DNA from: Neoarius graeffei
Taxonomy: Eukaryota > Chordata > Actinopteri > Siluriformes > Ariidae
Length of the DNA: 64,000 bases
Assembly (NCBI RefSeq): GCF_027579695.1
Contig: NC_083576.1
Location: 33,574,260 to 33,638,259, forward strand
Direction: 5' to 3'
In this document: positions 35,494-46,000 of the stretch, piece after piece
Numbering within the stretch: the stretch's first letter is position 1
Layout of the letters: each line of letters opens with the position of its first letter
Translations under genes and position numbers: made by a program
Notes under the pieces: model-generated
Databases searched by the model: none
What the model saw: only the letters and a program-made list of their open reading frames with translations
What the model was told of the DNA's origin: nothing

Positions 35494-36350
35494 ATTAGAA
35501 AGCAGGTTCACTTGAGTCACCAGCAGAGTGTAAATCGCACTGATCTCTACATAAAATATCTGGAGAGCTCATTGGCCAGTCAAAGTGAAGCCATCTGGCC
35601 ACCATATTACCACACACATTGGATCAGTACAGCCATATCTCTGCCTAGGAAGCTACACAAAACTGGACATGTTATTTATCTAATTGTTGAGAAAATAAAA
35701 ACAACCACAAACTGAACATGTTATTCATCTATCTGGTTATTTATACACACGTGTGTATGCATGCATATGTGTGTGTGCTTGTCAGTGTGTGAATGTGAAT
35801 GGTTGATTTTCTGTGGGGGTGTTTTGTGTTTTAATCATTATTTACAGTATTCGGTACATTTTATCATCATGGATACATTCAGGAAGATTACTGCAGATTT
35901 TCTTCTTATTATTATTATTTCAACCAAAGAGAAAATACATAGACAATACATGCATAATAGAGAAGAAAACAAAGTGTACATTACAACATGACAGAACAAT
36001 TCTGGTTTCCACAGAGACAGCATGCGGATCAGGGTCCACAAAAGTAAAGTCATTTCCTGTTGCCTGGAGGCATGTGAACCCTCATATACTGTTCCAGATC
36101 AGCAATTTAAAAAAATTAAACAAATACATTTTGTTGCACAACAAAAAATGAAATGAAACTAATCATGCAAATCATGGATGGAACAGAGTGTTACATGTAG
36201 GTATTACAAATGAACTATTTAGAAACAGACCGATACCAATCCGTAGCTATACTTACAAATTATAATCAATCAATCATTGAATAATAATAAATTAAACAAG
36301 TCCTAAATTAATTATAACTTACTGCATAATTATAACAAAAAAAGTATTAT
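35494..36350. other. AT-rich sequence, nothing recognised
   Basis: Short ORFs only, with no motif that I recognise and strongly AT-biased composition. Confidence 0.4.
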
Positions 36351-36420
36351 ATAGGCTCCAGCTTGCCTGCGACCCTGTAGGACAGGATAAGCGGCTACAG
36401 ATAATGGATGGATGGATGGA
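36351..36420 (+). repeat. SINE tail fragment with (GGAT)n
   Basis: ATAGGCTCCAGCTTGCCTGC through GCGGCTACAGATAATGGATGG matches the 3' end of the local SINE family. Confidence 0.8.
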
Positions 36421-37119
36421 AAAAAGTATTCTAATACTCCATTTATTAAAAAAATATTTCCATGCAAATTAATATTTCCAAACCATAAAATTCTTTTGAC
36501 AAATTTCAAGAAAACCTAAATAACATCAGGCAATATCTATTTATAACTATATCAAGCAAAAATAAAATCAATACAACAATTCAATCGTATAAAAAAAGCC
36601 AATGTGTATTAAAGGATATGGGACATGAAACATAAAAGCACGCTATATCAGTTTCTTTCCATTAAAAATATGAATTAATTGCATCAACAAATACAAAATC
36701 ATCTATTAAATTCAGCAAAATCGTTATATTCGTGATGATTATATGGCATTTCTGCTCGACTTCCGATATGCATTTTTTGCAACCGGAAGAGCCGCTGTCA
36801 CGTGATCATACGTCACAAAAACTTGCGGGCACAGCACAAGCGGGTAGATGAATGGAGAAGTGGATGACAAGAAAATTGTTTTTATAGTCTTTAAAGGAAC
36901 AGTCCACCGTATTTCCATCATGAAATATGCTCTTACCTGAATTGAGACGAGCTGCTCCGTACCTATCCGAGCTTTGCGCGACCTCCCAGTTAGTCAGACG
37001 CAGTCAGACGCGCTGTCACTCCTGTTAGCAATGTAGCTAGGCTCAGCATGGCCAACGGTATTTTGGGGGGCTGTAGTTAGATGTGACCAAACTCTTCCAC
37101 GTTTTTCCTGTTTACATAG

Positions 37120-37432
37120 TGTGGCAGCGGGGGCGTGGTCAAGTGCCGGTCTGTGACAGGAGGGCGGAGTCAGGGAAGGTAAGTGGCAGAATCACTTCAC
37201 CTGAGAGCAATTAACCTGTTTGTGTGTCTTCCCAGTGACCGCGCCCTATATGAGGAGGGAGAGTGAGAGTGGAGGTAGCTCATCCCTGAACCAGACGCCG
37301 GTTGTGTGTGGGTGTCTGTGTGAATGAGTGAATTATTGTTTAAGCTGAAAAGTATAGCAATAAATGCTATTTTGGAACCTGATCCCTGTCCTGCCGTCCT
37401 CTGTGCTCCACCCACACACAGGGAGTCCTACA
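37120..37432 (+). repeat. 5' LTR of the Gmr1-type element
   Basis: Starts TGTGGCAGCGGGGGCGTGG and ends GGGAGTCCTACA. Contains an AATAAA at 37349-37354. The LTRs differ at only a few positions (for example AAGTGCC versus AAGCGCC), which implies recent insertion. Confidence 0.93.
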
Positions 37433-37433
37433 G

Positions 37434-37451
37434 TGGTGCCGAAACCCGGGA
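37434..37451 (+). promoter_or_regulatory. primer-binding site, tRNA-Phe
   Basis: TGGTGCCGAAACCCGGGA begins one base after the LTR. It is complementary to the 18-nt 3' end of vertebrate tRNA-Phe(GAA) including CCA, compared from memory. In the relative at 49,289 the same site has one changed base (CCAAAA). Confidence 0.8.
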
Positions 37452-37454
37452 AAA

Positions 37455-38441
37455 GTGGCGCACCAACCCAGCAGCCCCATGGAATCCTCCCCGTTCGCCG
37501 ACCTGGTCCACGCCCTCGCCACGGCTCAGCAAAGCCAGCACCAGGCGCTCGTCACCCTCCGAAAGGAACAAGAACGGCACTTCGAAGCCCTGGTGCTGGC
37601 CCAGCAGGAAGATCGCAAGGCGTTCCAGCATCTCCTTGCATCGGCGGGGCCCACCAGCGCTCCGGCCGCGGGCCCGTCTCCCCTCACTGTCACCAAGATG
37701 GGCCCGCAGGACGACCCCAAGGCGTTCCTCACGTTGTTTGAACAGGTCGCCGATGCCTCAGGGTGGCCGATGGAGCAGCGCGCGGTGCGCCTCCTCCCCC
37801 TGCTCACGGGAGAGGCATAGCTGGCCGCGCTACAGCTCCCCGCCGACTGGCCTACGCGGACCTCCGCCGGGCTGTCCTCCAGCGCGTGGGGCGCACACAG
37901 GAACAACAGCGCCAGTGCTTCTGCGTGCTGCAATTAGAGGAAGTCGGCCGGCCGTTCGCGTTCGGCCAGCAGCTCCGGGACGCCTGCTGGCGGTGGCTGA
38001 GGGCCGACGATCGCGACGCCGAGGGAATCGTCGACCAGGTGGTACTGGAACAGTTCATCGCCCGCTTACCAGCAGGAACCGCGGAGTGGGTCCAGTGCCA
38101 CCGCCCGGCGTCGCTGGATCAGGCAGTCGAGCTAGCGGAGGATCATCTGGCGGCTGTCCCGGCGGCAGGACAGCAGATGACATCTCTTCTCTCCTCTTCT
38201 CTCTCTCTCTCCCCCTCCTCCTGTGTCCCGTCCTCGCCCCATTCCCCCACCGCGGAGGCGGGGGCCAGCACCACCCCAGCCGGCCCGCCGCACCCGCGGT
38301 GCCCTCCCGTTTCTCCCTTCTGTGTCTGTCTCTCCCCCACCTCAGGTGAGTGAGCCCCAGATCACCGGTGCAGAGTGAAAGCCCGGGCCGGTTTGCTGGC
38401 GCTGCGGGGAACCGGGCCACCTTCAACAGCAGTGCACAGCA
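37455..38441 (+). pseudogene. gag: Gag of the Gmr1-type element with SCAN-like domain, broken
   Basis: The frame starts at about 37455-37479 (MESSPFADLVHALA) with a coiled-coil-like N-terminus and a capsid-like stretch (LFEQVADASGWPMEQRAVRLLPL). A TAG stop at 37818 replaces a glutamine codon present in the relative at 49,674. After a frameshift near 37,840 comes a block similar to the SCAN dimerisation domain (LRDACWRWLRADDRDAEG, LVEQF-like, ELAEDHLAAV, about 37,975-38,155). A serine/proline-rich linker, a second frameshift and a TGA at 38376 precede the zinc knuckle CWRCGEPGHLQQQC (38394-38435), which lies in the Pol frame. So functional relatives likely make one Gag-Pol ORF. Confidence 0.85.
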
Positions 38442-41400
38442 ATGGAAGTGGGCGCGGTGGTTCGGATCCCCGACACGCCAGAGGCCGCCTTCGATCGGGC
38501 CGGAGCGTATCGCATACCGGTGAGTATCCAAGGGGCTACATATCAGGCATTGGTGGATTCAGGTTGTAATCAGACCTCAATTCGCCAAGGCCTGGTTCAA
38601 AATAAGGCATTAGGGGGAGCACAAGGGGTGAAGGTTTTGTGTGTGCACGGGGATGTTCACCGCTACCCTTTGGTGTCGGTCCACATTATTTTCAGAGGGG
38701 AAAAATTTATAGTGAAGGCGGCGGTTAATCCTCGCCTTACTCACTCTTTGATTTTGGGGACCGATTGGCCGGGATTTCGGGGGTTAATGACGCGCCTAGT
38801 AGAGAGTGGGTCCTGCCAGTTGACAGGGGGAGGTCCCGGTGTCGCTTTGGCGGGAGCAGCTGTCACAGAGCCATCTACGTCATCTCCGCATCAGAGTGAG
38901 GAGCCGCCGGCTCCTCCTCTCTCTATTGGGGAATCCCTCGCGGATTTCCCATTAGAGCAGTCGCGGGACGAGACTCTGCGGCATGCATTTGACCAAGTGA
39001 GAGTAATCGATGGTCAAACGCTCCCGCCGAACGCCACCCCGTCCTTCCCCTACTTCGCGATTTTGAAGGATAGATTATACCGAGTGACGCAGGACACTCA
39101 AACTAAAGAGCGAGTCACGCAGCTTTTGATTCCAAAGAGCCACCGGGAATTGGTATTCCAGGCAGCTCACTTTAATCCCATGGCTGGACACTTGGGGCAG
39201 GATAAAACACTAGCCCGAATAATGGCCCGATTCTATTGGCCGGGGATTCGCGGCGATGTCCGAAGGTGGTGTACGGCATGCTGCAAATGCCAGTTAGTAA
39301 ATCCAGCGGCCATTCCAAAAGCACCTTTGCGCCCTCTACCGTTAATCGAGACCCCGTTTGAGAGAATTTGGATGGATCTCGTCGGGCCATTAGATCGGTC
39401 AGCACGAGGGTACCGCTTTATATTAGTTCTGGTGGACTATGCAACGCGATACCCGGAAGCAGTGCCTCTGCGCAATATCTCAGCACGCAGTATTGCAGAG
39501 GCACTCTTCCGCGTCATCTCCCGAGTTGGAATCCCGAAAGAGATTCTGACTGACCAAGGCACTACGTTTATGTCACGAACACTGCGCGAACTGTATGGGT
39601 TATTGGGGATTAAGCCGATCTGCACCAGCGTATATCACCCACAAACGGACGGTTTAGTGGAACAGTTCAACCGCACCCTCAAAAATATTAAGAAATTCGT
39701 AAGTGAGGACGCACGTAATTGGGATAAGTGGCTCGAACCCTTGCTGTTCTCAGTGCGAGAGGTCCCCCAAGCCTCCACGGGGTTCTCCCCGTTCGAATTA
39801 TTATATGGGCGTAAGCCGCGCGGCATCCTGGACGTGCTGCGGGAAAATTGGGAGGAGGGACCTTCACAAAGTAAGAATGAAATTCAGTACGTTATGGACC
39901 TGCGCGCAAAACTCCACACACTCACCCACCTAACTCAGGAGAATTTGCGGCAGGCCCAAGAATGGCAAGCCCGCCTGTACAACAAGGGTACGCGCCTTAG
40001 AGAGTTCACACCGGGAGATAAAGTACTCGTACTGCTGCCCACGTCGAGCTCCAAATTGATCGCCAAGTGGCAAGGGCCCTTTGAGGTCACACGGCGAGTC
40101 GGGGACGTCGACTATGAGGTGAGGCGAACAGACAGGGGTGGGGCGCTACAGATCTACCACCTCAATCTGCTGAAACTCTGGAACGAGGAGGTCCCCGTGG
40201 CATTGGTGTCGGTAGTTCCAGAGAAGGCGGAGCTGGGGCCGGAGGTTCAAAAAGGGACATTGGCATCACGTACCTCTCCGGTCCCCTGTGGAGACCACCT
40301 CTCCCCAACCCATCTCACGGAGGTCGCCCAGTTGCAGGCCGAGTTTTCGGATGTGTTCTCGCCCCTGCCCGGTCGCACTAACCTCATAGAACACCACATA
40401 GAGACGCCCCCAGGGGTGGTAGTGCGTAGCCGCCCTTACAGGCTACCCGAACACAAAAAAAAGGTGGTTCGGGAAGAACTTCAGGCCATGCTCGAAATGG
40501 GCATCGTCGAGGAGTCCCACAGTGACTGGAGCAGCCCGGTGGTCTTGGTTCCCAAGGCCGACGGCTCGGTCCGGTTCTGTGTGGACTATAGAAAAGTCAA
40601 CGCGGTGTCTAAATTCGACGCGTACCCAATGCCTCATATTGATGAGCTGCTCGATCAACTAGGCATGGCTCGCTTTTACTCGACACTGGATTTGACGAAG
40701 GGATATTGGCAGGTCCCCTTGACTCCGTTATCCCGGGAAAAAACGGCCTTTTCCACACCGTTCGGCTTACACCAGTTCGTCACACTTCCGTTTGGGCTGT
40801 TTGGGGTGCCCGCTACGTTTCAGCGGCTGATGGACAGGGTCCTCCGGCCCCACGCCACCTATGCGGCCGCGTATTTAGATGATATTATCATTTATAGTAA
40901 TGACTGGCAGCGGCACCTGCAACACCTGAGGGCCGTCCTTAGGTCGCTGAGGCAGGCAGGCCTCACTGCCAACCCAAAGAAGTGTGCGATTGGGCGGGTG
41001 GAAGTACGGTATCTGGGCTTCCACTTGGGCAACGGGCAGGTGCGTCCCCAAATTAATAAGACAGCAGCGATTGCGGCCTGCCCGAGGCCCAAGACCAAAA
41101 AGGGGGTGAGACAGTTCCTGGGGCTGGCTGGCTACTATCGTAGGTTTATACCTAATTATTCGGACGTCACCAGCCCGCTGACTGACCTCACTAGAAAGGG
41201 GGCGCCAGATCCGGTCCAGTGGACGGAGCAGTGTCAGCGGGCTTTCTCTGAGGTAAAGGCTGCACTGTGTGGGGGGCCACTTTTACACTCCCCTGACTTC
41301 TCTCTCCCTTTTATGTTACAGACGGATGCGTCGGACAGAGGGCTGGGGGCCGTTTTGTCCCAGCAGGTGGAGGGGGAGGACCGCCCGGTCCTTTACATCA

Positions 41401-41825
41401 GTCGGAAGCTGTCAGTTCGTGAGGGGCACTACAGCATGATTGAGAAGGAGTGCCTGGCGATCAAGTGGGCGGTCCTTGCCCTCCGTTACTACCTGCTGGG
41501 GCGCCCTTTCATCCTCTGTTCGGACCACGCGCCCCTCCAGTGGCTCCACCGCATGAAGGATGCCAACGCGCGGATCACCCGTTGGTATCTGGCACTCCAA
41601 CCCTTCAACTTCAAGGTGGTCCACAGGCTGGGGGCGCAGATGGTCGTGGCGGACTTCCTCTCCCGTCAAGGGGGGGGGGAGTCGGCTGCAGGCCGGACAG
41701 GCGCCCGGCCTGAGTCGGGTGGTGGGGGTATGTTGCAGCGGGGGCGTGGTCAAGCGCCGGTCTGTGACAGGAGGGCGGAGTCAGGGAAGGTAAGTGGCAG
41801 AATCACTTCACCTGAGAGCAATTAA
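38442..41825 (+). CDS. pol: Pol of Gmr1-type element: PR-IN-RT-RH order
   Basis: 1127 open codons counted from the first ATG after the zinc knuckle; the real protein is probably a Gag-Pol fusion. By residue: protease LVDSGC (about 38-42), and integrase zinc site (H about 242, CTACCKC about 279). The integrase core follows with WMDLVGP, LTDQGTTF and GLVEQFN (D, D, E at about 310, 370, 406). Then reverse transcriptase with RFCVDYRKVNAV (about 713) and AYLDDIIIYS (about 811), and RNase H with QTDASDRGLG (about 960). Integrase upstream of RT is the hallmark of Gmr1 elements. No internal stop. The last codons extend past the start of the 3' LTR (41731). Confidence 0.93.
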   Translation: MEVGAVVRIPDTPEAAFDRAGAYRIPVSIQGATYQALVDSGCNQTSIRQGLVQNKALGGAQGVKVLCVHGDVHRYPLVSVHIIFRGEKFIVKAAVNPRLTHSLILGTDWPGFRGLMTRLVESGSCQLTGGGPGVALAGAAVTEPSTSSPHQSEEPPAPPLSIGESLADFPLEQSRDETLRHAFDQVRVIDGQTLPPNATPSFPYFAILKDRLYRVTQDTQTKERVTQLLIPKSHRELVFQAAHFNPMAGHLGQDKTLARIMARFYWPGIRGDVRRWCTACCKCQLVNPAAIPKAPLRPLPLIETPFERIWMDLVGPLDRSARGYRFILVLVDYATRYPEAVPLRNISARSIAEALFRVISRVGIPKEILTDQGTTFMSRTLRELYGLLGIKPICTSVYHPQTDGLVEQFNRTLKNIKKFVSEDARNWDKWLEPLLFSVREVPQASTGFSPFELLYGRKPRGILDVLRENWEEGPSQSKNEIQYVMDLRAKLHTLTHLTQENLRQAQEWQARLYNKGTRLREFTPGDKVLVLLPTSSSKLIAKWQGPFEVTRRVGDVDYEVRRTDRGGALQIYHLNLLKLWNEEVPVALVSVVPEKAELGPEVQKGTLASRTSPVPCGDHLSPTHLTEVAQLQAEFSDVFSPLPGRTNLIEHHIETPPGVVVRSRPYRLPEHKKKVVREELQAMLEMGIVEESHSDWSSPVVLVPKADGSVRFCVDYRKVNAVSKFDAYPMPHIDELLDQLGMARFYSTLDLTKGYWQVPLTPLSREKTAFSTPFGLHQFVTLPFGLFGVPATFQRLMDRVLRPHATYAAAYLDDIIIYSNDWQRHLQHLRAVLRSLRQAGLTANPKKCAIGRVEVRYLGFHLGNGQVRPQINKTAAIAACPRPKTKKGVRQFLGLAGYYRRFIPNYSDVTSPLTDLTRKGAPDPVQWTEQCQRAFSEVKAALCGGPLLHSPDFSLPFMLQTDASDRGLGAVLSQQVEGEDRPVLYISRKLSVREGHYSMIEKECLAIKWAVLALRYYLLGRPFILCSDHAPLQWLHRMKDANARITRWYLALQPFNFKVVHRLGAQMVVADFLSRQGGGESAAGRTGARPESGGGGMLQRGRGQAPVCDRRAESGKVSGRITSPESN

Positions 41826-42043
41826 CCTGTTTGTGTGTCTTCCCAGTGACCGCGCCCTATATGAGGAGGGAGAGTGAGAGCGGAGGTAGCTCATCCCTGA
41901 ACCAGACGCCGGTTGTATGTGGGTGTCTGTGTGAATGAGTGAATTATTGTTTAAGCTGAAAAGTATAGCAATAAACGCTATTTTGGAACCTGATCCCTGT
42001 CCTGCCATCCTCTGTGCTCCACCCACACATAGGGAGTCCTACA
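41731..42043 (+). repeat. 3' LTR of the Gmr1-type element
   Basis: Same length as the 5' LTR. Starts TGTTGCAGCGGG (second G to T change) after the purine-rich GGGTGGTGGGGGTA, the likely polypurine tract. Ends TCCTACA. Confidence 0.93.
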
Positions 42044-42362
42044 CATAGGTTTATATGACCAGTGATATGAAACAAGTTCAGTTACACAAATTGAAACGTA
42101 GCGATTTTCTATGCTATGGAAAGTCCGCACTATAATGACAGGCGTACTAACACCTTCTGCGCGCTTCGACAGCGCATTGATACGGAGCTCAGATATCAAT
42201 GCGCTGCCGAAGACGCTGACTGCGTCTGACTAACTGGGAGGTCGCACAAAGCTCGGATAGGTACGGAACAGCTCGTCTCAATTCAGGTAAGAGCATATTT
42301 CATTATGGAAATATGGTGGACTGTTCCTTTAAAGTACATTGGACATCATACATTGGATATCA

Positions 42363-42682
42363 TGGTGTATTGTGCTGCTTATGGTTGCAATAATTACAAT
42401 GGGAAATGCCCTGGAGTAAGTTTTTTTTGCATTCCCCAAGGACCTGAAGCTGAGGAAAGTGTGGGCTCACCTGCGCATGCGCAGTAGGCTTTGCGCATGC
42501 GCAGTAGGCTTTGCGCATGCGCAGTAGGCTTCGCAAATGCGCAGTAGGCTTCACAAATGCGCAGTAGGCTTGGTAGGACAACTTTACAGAACACCTGTTG
42601 AAAAAAACTTTGCACCTACTGTTTCCCACAAACTGTATTTGGACCATTTCACTGAGGATTCTTTCAACATTAATACTCAGGT
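42363..42682 (+). pseudogene. THAP-domain first exon of the TTAA element
   Basis: ATG at 42363 reads MVYCAAYGCNNYNGKCPGVS, then FFCIPQ and, after a one-base shift, KDLKLRKVWAH. Further on, LYLDHFTEDSFNINTQ ends at CAG|GTACTG, a splice-donor-like junction. These are the parts of a THAP C2CH zinc-binding domain: C-x4-C at the start, the tryptophan, and D-H-F. A 100-bp tandem repeat (42471-42570) and the frameshift break it. It would be the DNA-binding N-terminus of a transposase; downstream exons are not seen. Confidence 0.65.
42471..42570 (+). repeat. five exact 20-bp tandem units with TGCGCATGCGCA
   Basis: Unit: YTGCGCATGCGCAGTAGGCT, five copies with a period of exactly 20 bp. Units 1-3 contain the full palindrome TGCGCATGCGCA, which matches the NRF-1 binding consensus; units 4-5 have CRCAAATGCGCA instead. 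It sits inside the THAP exon. Confidence 0.9.
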
Positions 42683-43005
42683 ACTGAGCGATATTAATTC
42701 ATGAAACAGGAAGCATAAGGATGAGAAAAAAAAACAGTTCAAATCGGGAAGCCACGCACACCTGCGCCAGGCTGCACAAATGCGCGCAGCTTCCCGACCC
42801 AAACCGCCTCTCTCTCATCCTTACACTTGGAGCCTCATGGAGCCTCATGCTCCATGAACCAACATCGCTATTTTTTTTTTAAAAATCGGATCTGTGCGAT
42901 TCAGCCGTGAAAAAGGCGGCATCCGCCGAAAGGCGCACTGTTTGCATCCCTGCATGGAGGCCAGGGGACAGGGCAGGAATATTTTTGTTGATATGAGTGA
43001 TCCGG
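42678..43005 (+). repeat. direct repeat left of the RLE-type LINE
   Basis: CAGGTACTGAGCG...GAGTGATCCGG, 328 bp, matches 46929-47243 at about 94% by eye. Indels lie in the A and T tracts and in the GGAGCCTCAT stretch. Internally it holds an inverted repeat, AAGGATGAG...CTCATCCTT with CGGGAAG...CTTCCCG inside. Confidence 0.88.
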
Positions 43006-46000
43006 GGTTAGCGTCCCACACTAGCAGGGTCCAGCGCTGGCTAGCGTTCCTGGGCCCACCCATCATTGCTACGAAGACTTCAAAGAAGAAAACACCCCCA
43101 GGGTCTGCGAGAGTGGGGGCGGAAGATGACCCAGCATGGACAGACTACATGGTAACAGACCTTGGAATGGAACAGATGATGAATAGGACAACAAGCACCA
43201 CAATGGATGGGTTGCAAACGCAGGCAGGAGAAGAATGACGGAGTTGTATCTGCGGCTGGTCAAAAGTAACAACAGAGAGGGGCCTTAAAATCCACCAAGG
43301 GCTAAAGAAATGCCTCAGCAAGCTCAGCAAGGGGTCTCGCATTGAGCAGCACTTCTTGAAGTCGGCCAAATCAGTCGAATGAAGCCCAGAGGCAGGAGAA
43401 CCCCCACAGTCCTCAGGGCATCAGTACCTCAACTGAAGCTCAGCATTGCATTGACCCTCCAGTAGGCACCAACGCAGAGCCCAGGCAAGAGCAGCCAGCA
43501 GCAGTGTACAGCAATCCACAGCCACCAACTGTCCCCAACTTGGAGCCAGGACTGCAATACGTAGTAGCAGTCCCAACCTCAGAACCCAGTCAGCAACATC
43601 TAACAGCAGGCTTTAGCCCAGTACTCAGCCAGCCTCACCCAACATCCTTCTTTAGCTCAGCACCCAGCCAGTTACAAGCAACAACAGAGAAGAAGATGGA
43701 AGGAAGGAAATCGCAGATCCTGTGGCCCAAATCCAGCCAGAAGTGAGAGTGGAAGACAATGGCGTTAGACCTGGTTGCCCTTCTAGAACAACAGAAGGGT
43801 CCAGTTGATCGAAAACTGGAGAACATGGGGGCCATTATTTACAGCTATGGTGCGGAGAGGTTTGGGGTAAAACCCATGACGCAGAGGCAGCAGATAAGCC
43901 CCATAAACCAGGCGAAGTCCAGGAGGCAGCGGGAAATTGGTAGGCTGGTGAAGGAAAGAAGACAACTGAGAAAGCAGTGGAGGAAGGCTACAAAGATGGA
44001 GAGAGTGGGACTGGATGACCTGCAGGCTGGGATAAAACAGTGATTGACAAGTCTGCGAAGGTCTGAGCACCTCAGGCAGCAGCGCAAGAGGAAAGAAAGA
44101 TCAAGGACCCGTTTCTATACTGACCCCTACTGCTTTATAAAGGGCATCTTTGACAAAGAAAGGAATGGGAGCCTGAAAGCACCGATTAAAGACCTGGAAG
44201 AGCACCTGAGGAAGACCTACTCTGATGAGCGAAGGTATGAGTCAGTTACCATCCCGGACAACATGCCACCAATTCATGCACCTGAACACCAGATGGATGT
44301 CAGGCCCCCCACATGGAGCGAAGTGGAAAAGGTCGTGAGGCAGGCAAGATCAGCATCAGCACCTGGGCCCAATGGTATCCCTTACCGGTTTTACAAGAAC
44401 GCTCCTGAAGTTCTCAAGTACCTCTGGAAACTAATGAAGGTGGCCTGGCGGAAGGGAGTGATTCCAAAGGCATGGAGAAGGGCAGGAGGAATTCTGATCT
44501 CTAAAGAAAAGGACTCTGCAACCATCAGTCAATTCCGCCAGATCAGCCTTCTGAACCTATAGGGAAAGATATTCTTCAGAGTCTTGGCCCAACGGCTCTC
44601 TACATACCTGCAAAGAAACAACTTCATTGATACATCAGTGCAGAAGGCTGGGATCCAGGGGTTCTCAGGATGCATGGAGCATGCCAATATGATCTGGCAT
44701 CAGATACAATCGGCCAAGAAAGAGCGTAGAGACCTGCATGTGATCTTTCTAGACCTTGCAAATGCCTTTGGGTCAGTCCCTCACATCATGTTGTGGATAG
44801 CCTTCAGTTACTTTGGGGTACCAGAGCACATCACAAAATTGGTCAAGGGCTACTTTCAGGATCTCCAGTTTTGTATAATGGTTGAAAACACCACTACTGC
44901 CTGGCAACATCTGGAAATTGGCATCATGGCAGGCTGCACAATTTCACCGTTGGCCTTCATCATGGCTATGGAACTAATAATACGGGCATCTCGTTGGGTG
45001 GTGGGAGGTGAGAGGACCAAGAGCGGCCTGCGTCTTCCACCAGTAAGGGCCTACATGGACGACATGACCATCATTACAACAACAAAACCTTGCACCAGAC
45101 GATTACTCCACAAACTCCAAGAAAACATCGAATGGGCAAGAATGCAATTCAAACCAAGCAAGTCATGCAGCATCTCCATTGTGGAAGGCCAACTAAGAGG
45201 CGAGCGATTTTACATCAGCGAGGAACCAATTCCAACGGTCCTCGAGAAGCCCATTAAGAGCCTTGGGCGATGGTATAATGCAGACCTCAAAGACACTCAG
45301 CAACTTCAGCAGGATGTGGCTAATGGCCTTAAGCAAATTGACAACACTGCACTGCCAGGGAAGCTGAAGCTGTGGTGTTACCAGTTTGGGCTGCTACCCA
45401 GGCTGCTGTGGCCATTGACCATGTACGAGGTTTCACTTAGCCATGCCAATCGCTTGGAAAGGCTAGTGAACACGTATGTGAGGAAATGGCTTGGGCTTCC
45501 GAAGTGCGTCAGCAGTGTTGGACTGTACTGTAAAGGAGCTGTCACTGCCTATCTCAAGTCTGGTGGAAGATTTTAAGTGTGCGAAGGTGAGGCTGGACAT
45601 GTCCCTTGCCGACTCCTGGGACCCCATGGTAAAAGGTGCCGCTCCTACCCTAGCAACTGGGAGGAAGTGGACCCCTGCCACAGCGGTGCTACAGGCCAAA
45701 TCTGCCCTCCTGCACCGGGACATAGTGGGCCACGTCCAACAAGGAAGAGCAGGATTTGGCCTTGGAGCTATGACACCTCTCTGGCAGAAGGCATCTATAA
45801 CTGAGCATCGCACTTTGGTGGTGGAGGAAGTGCGACGACAGGAAGAAGCAGCCAGATGCTCCAAAGCTGTGGCACAAGCCAAACAGGGCCGCTGGATGAG
45901 GTGGGAGGGGGTTGAGAGGAAGAAACTAACATGGAGCGAGCTTTGGGGCATGGAGTCCAACTGGTTGAGTTTCATCATCCGAGCTACATATGATGTCCTA

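Larger units (their letters stand above)
37120..42043 (+). mobile_element. Gmr1-type Ty3/gypsy retrotransposon, complete with LTRs
   Basis: Two 313-bp LTRs (37120-37432 and 41731-42043) are flanked by a 5-bp duplication CATAG (37115-37119 and 42044-42048). In Pol, integrase precedes reverse transcriptase, the unusual order first described in cod Gmr1. Pol is open; Gag has several lesions, so the copy would need Gag supplied by another element. Confidence 0.93.
36895..42328. mobile_element. TTAA-type MITE, split by the Gmr1 element
   Basis: The ends AGGAACAGTCCACC and GGTGGACTGTTCCT are inverted and flanked by TTAA (36891-36894 and 42329-42332). The inverted repeats extend at least 140 bp inward (to about 37,015 and from about 42,190). 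Without the Gmr1 insertion and its duplication it is about 505 bp. It lies upstream of the THAP exon. Confidence 0.8.

Noticed and set aside
37324..38349. 341-codon proline/arginine-rich ORF in the Gmr1 element
   Set aside because: Wrong frame of gag; the real frames give capsid-, SCAN- and zinc-knuckle-like blocks.
36895..42328. treating 36.9-42.3 kb as one large autonomous transposon
   Set aside because: The interior is a separate Gmr1 retrotransposon with its own LTRs and TSD; the outer element is a ~505-bp MITE.
42471..42570. CRISPR-like array
   Set aside because: Units abut directly with no spacers; it is a minisatellite in vertebrate DNA.
42360..42647. alanine/cysteine-rich minus-strand ORFs
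   Set aside because: They are antisense readings of the 20-bp tandem repeat and the THAP exon.
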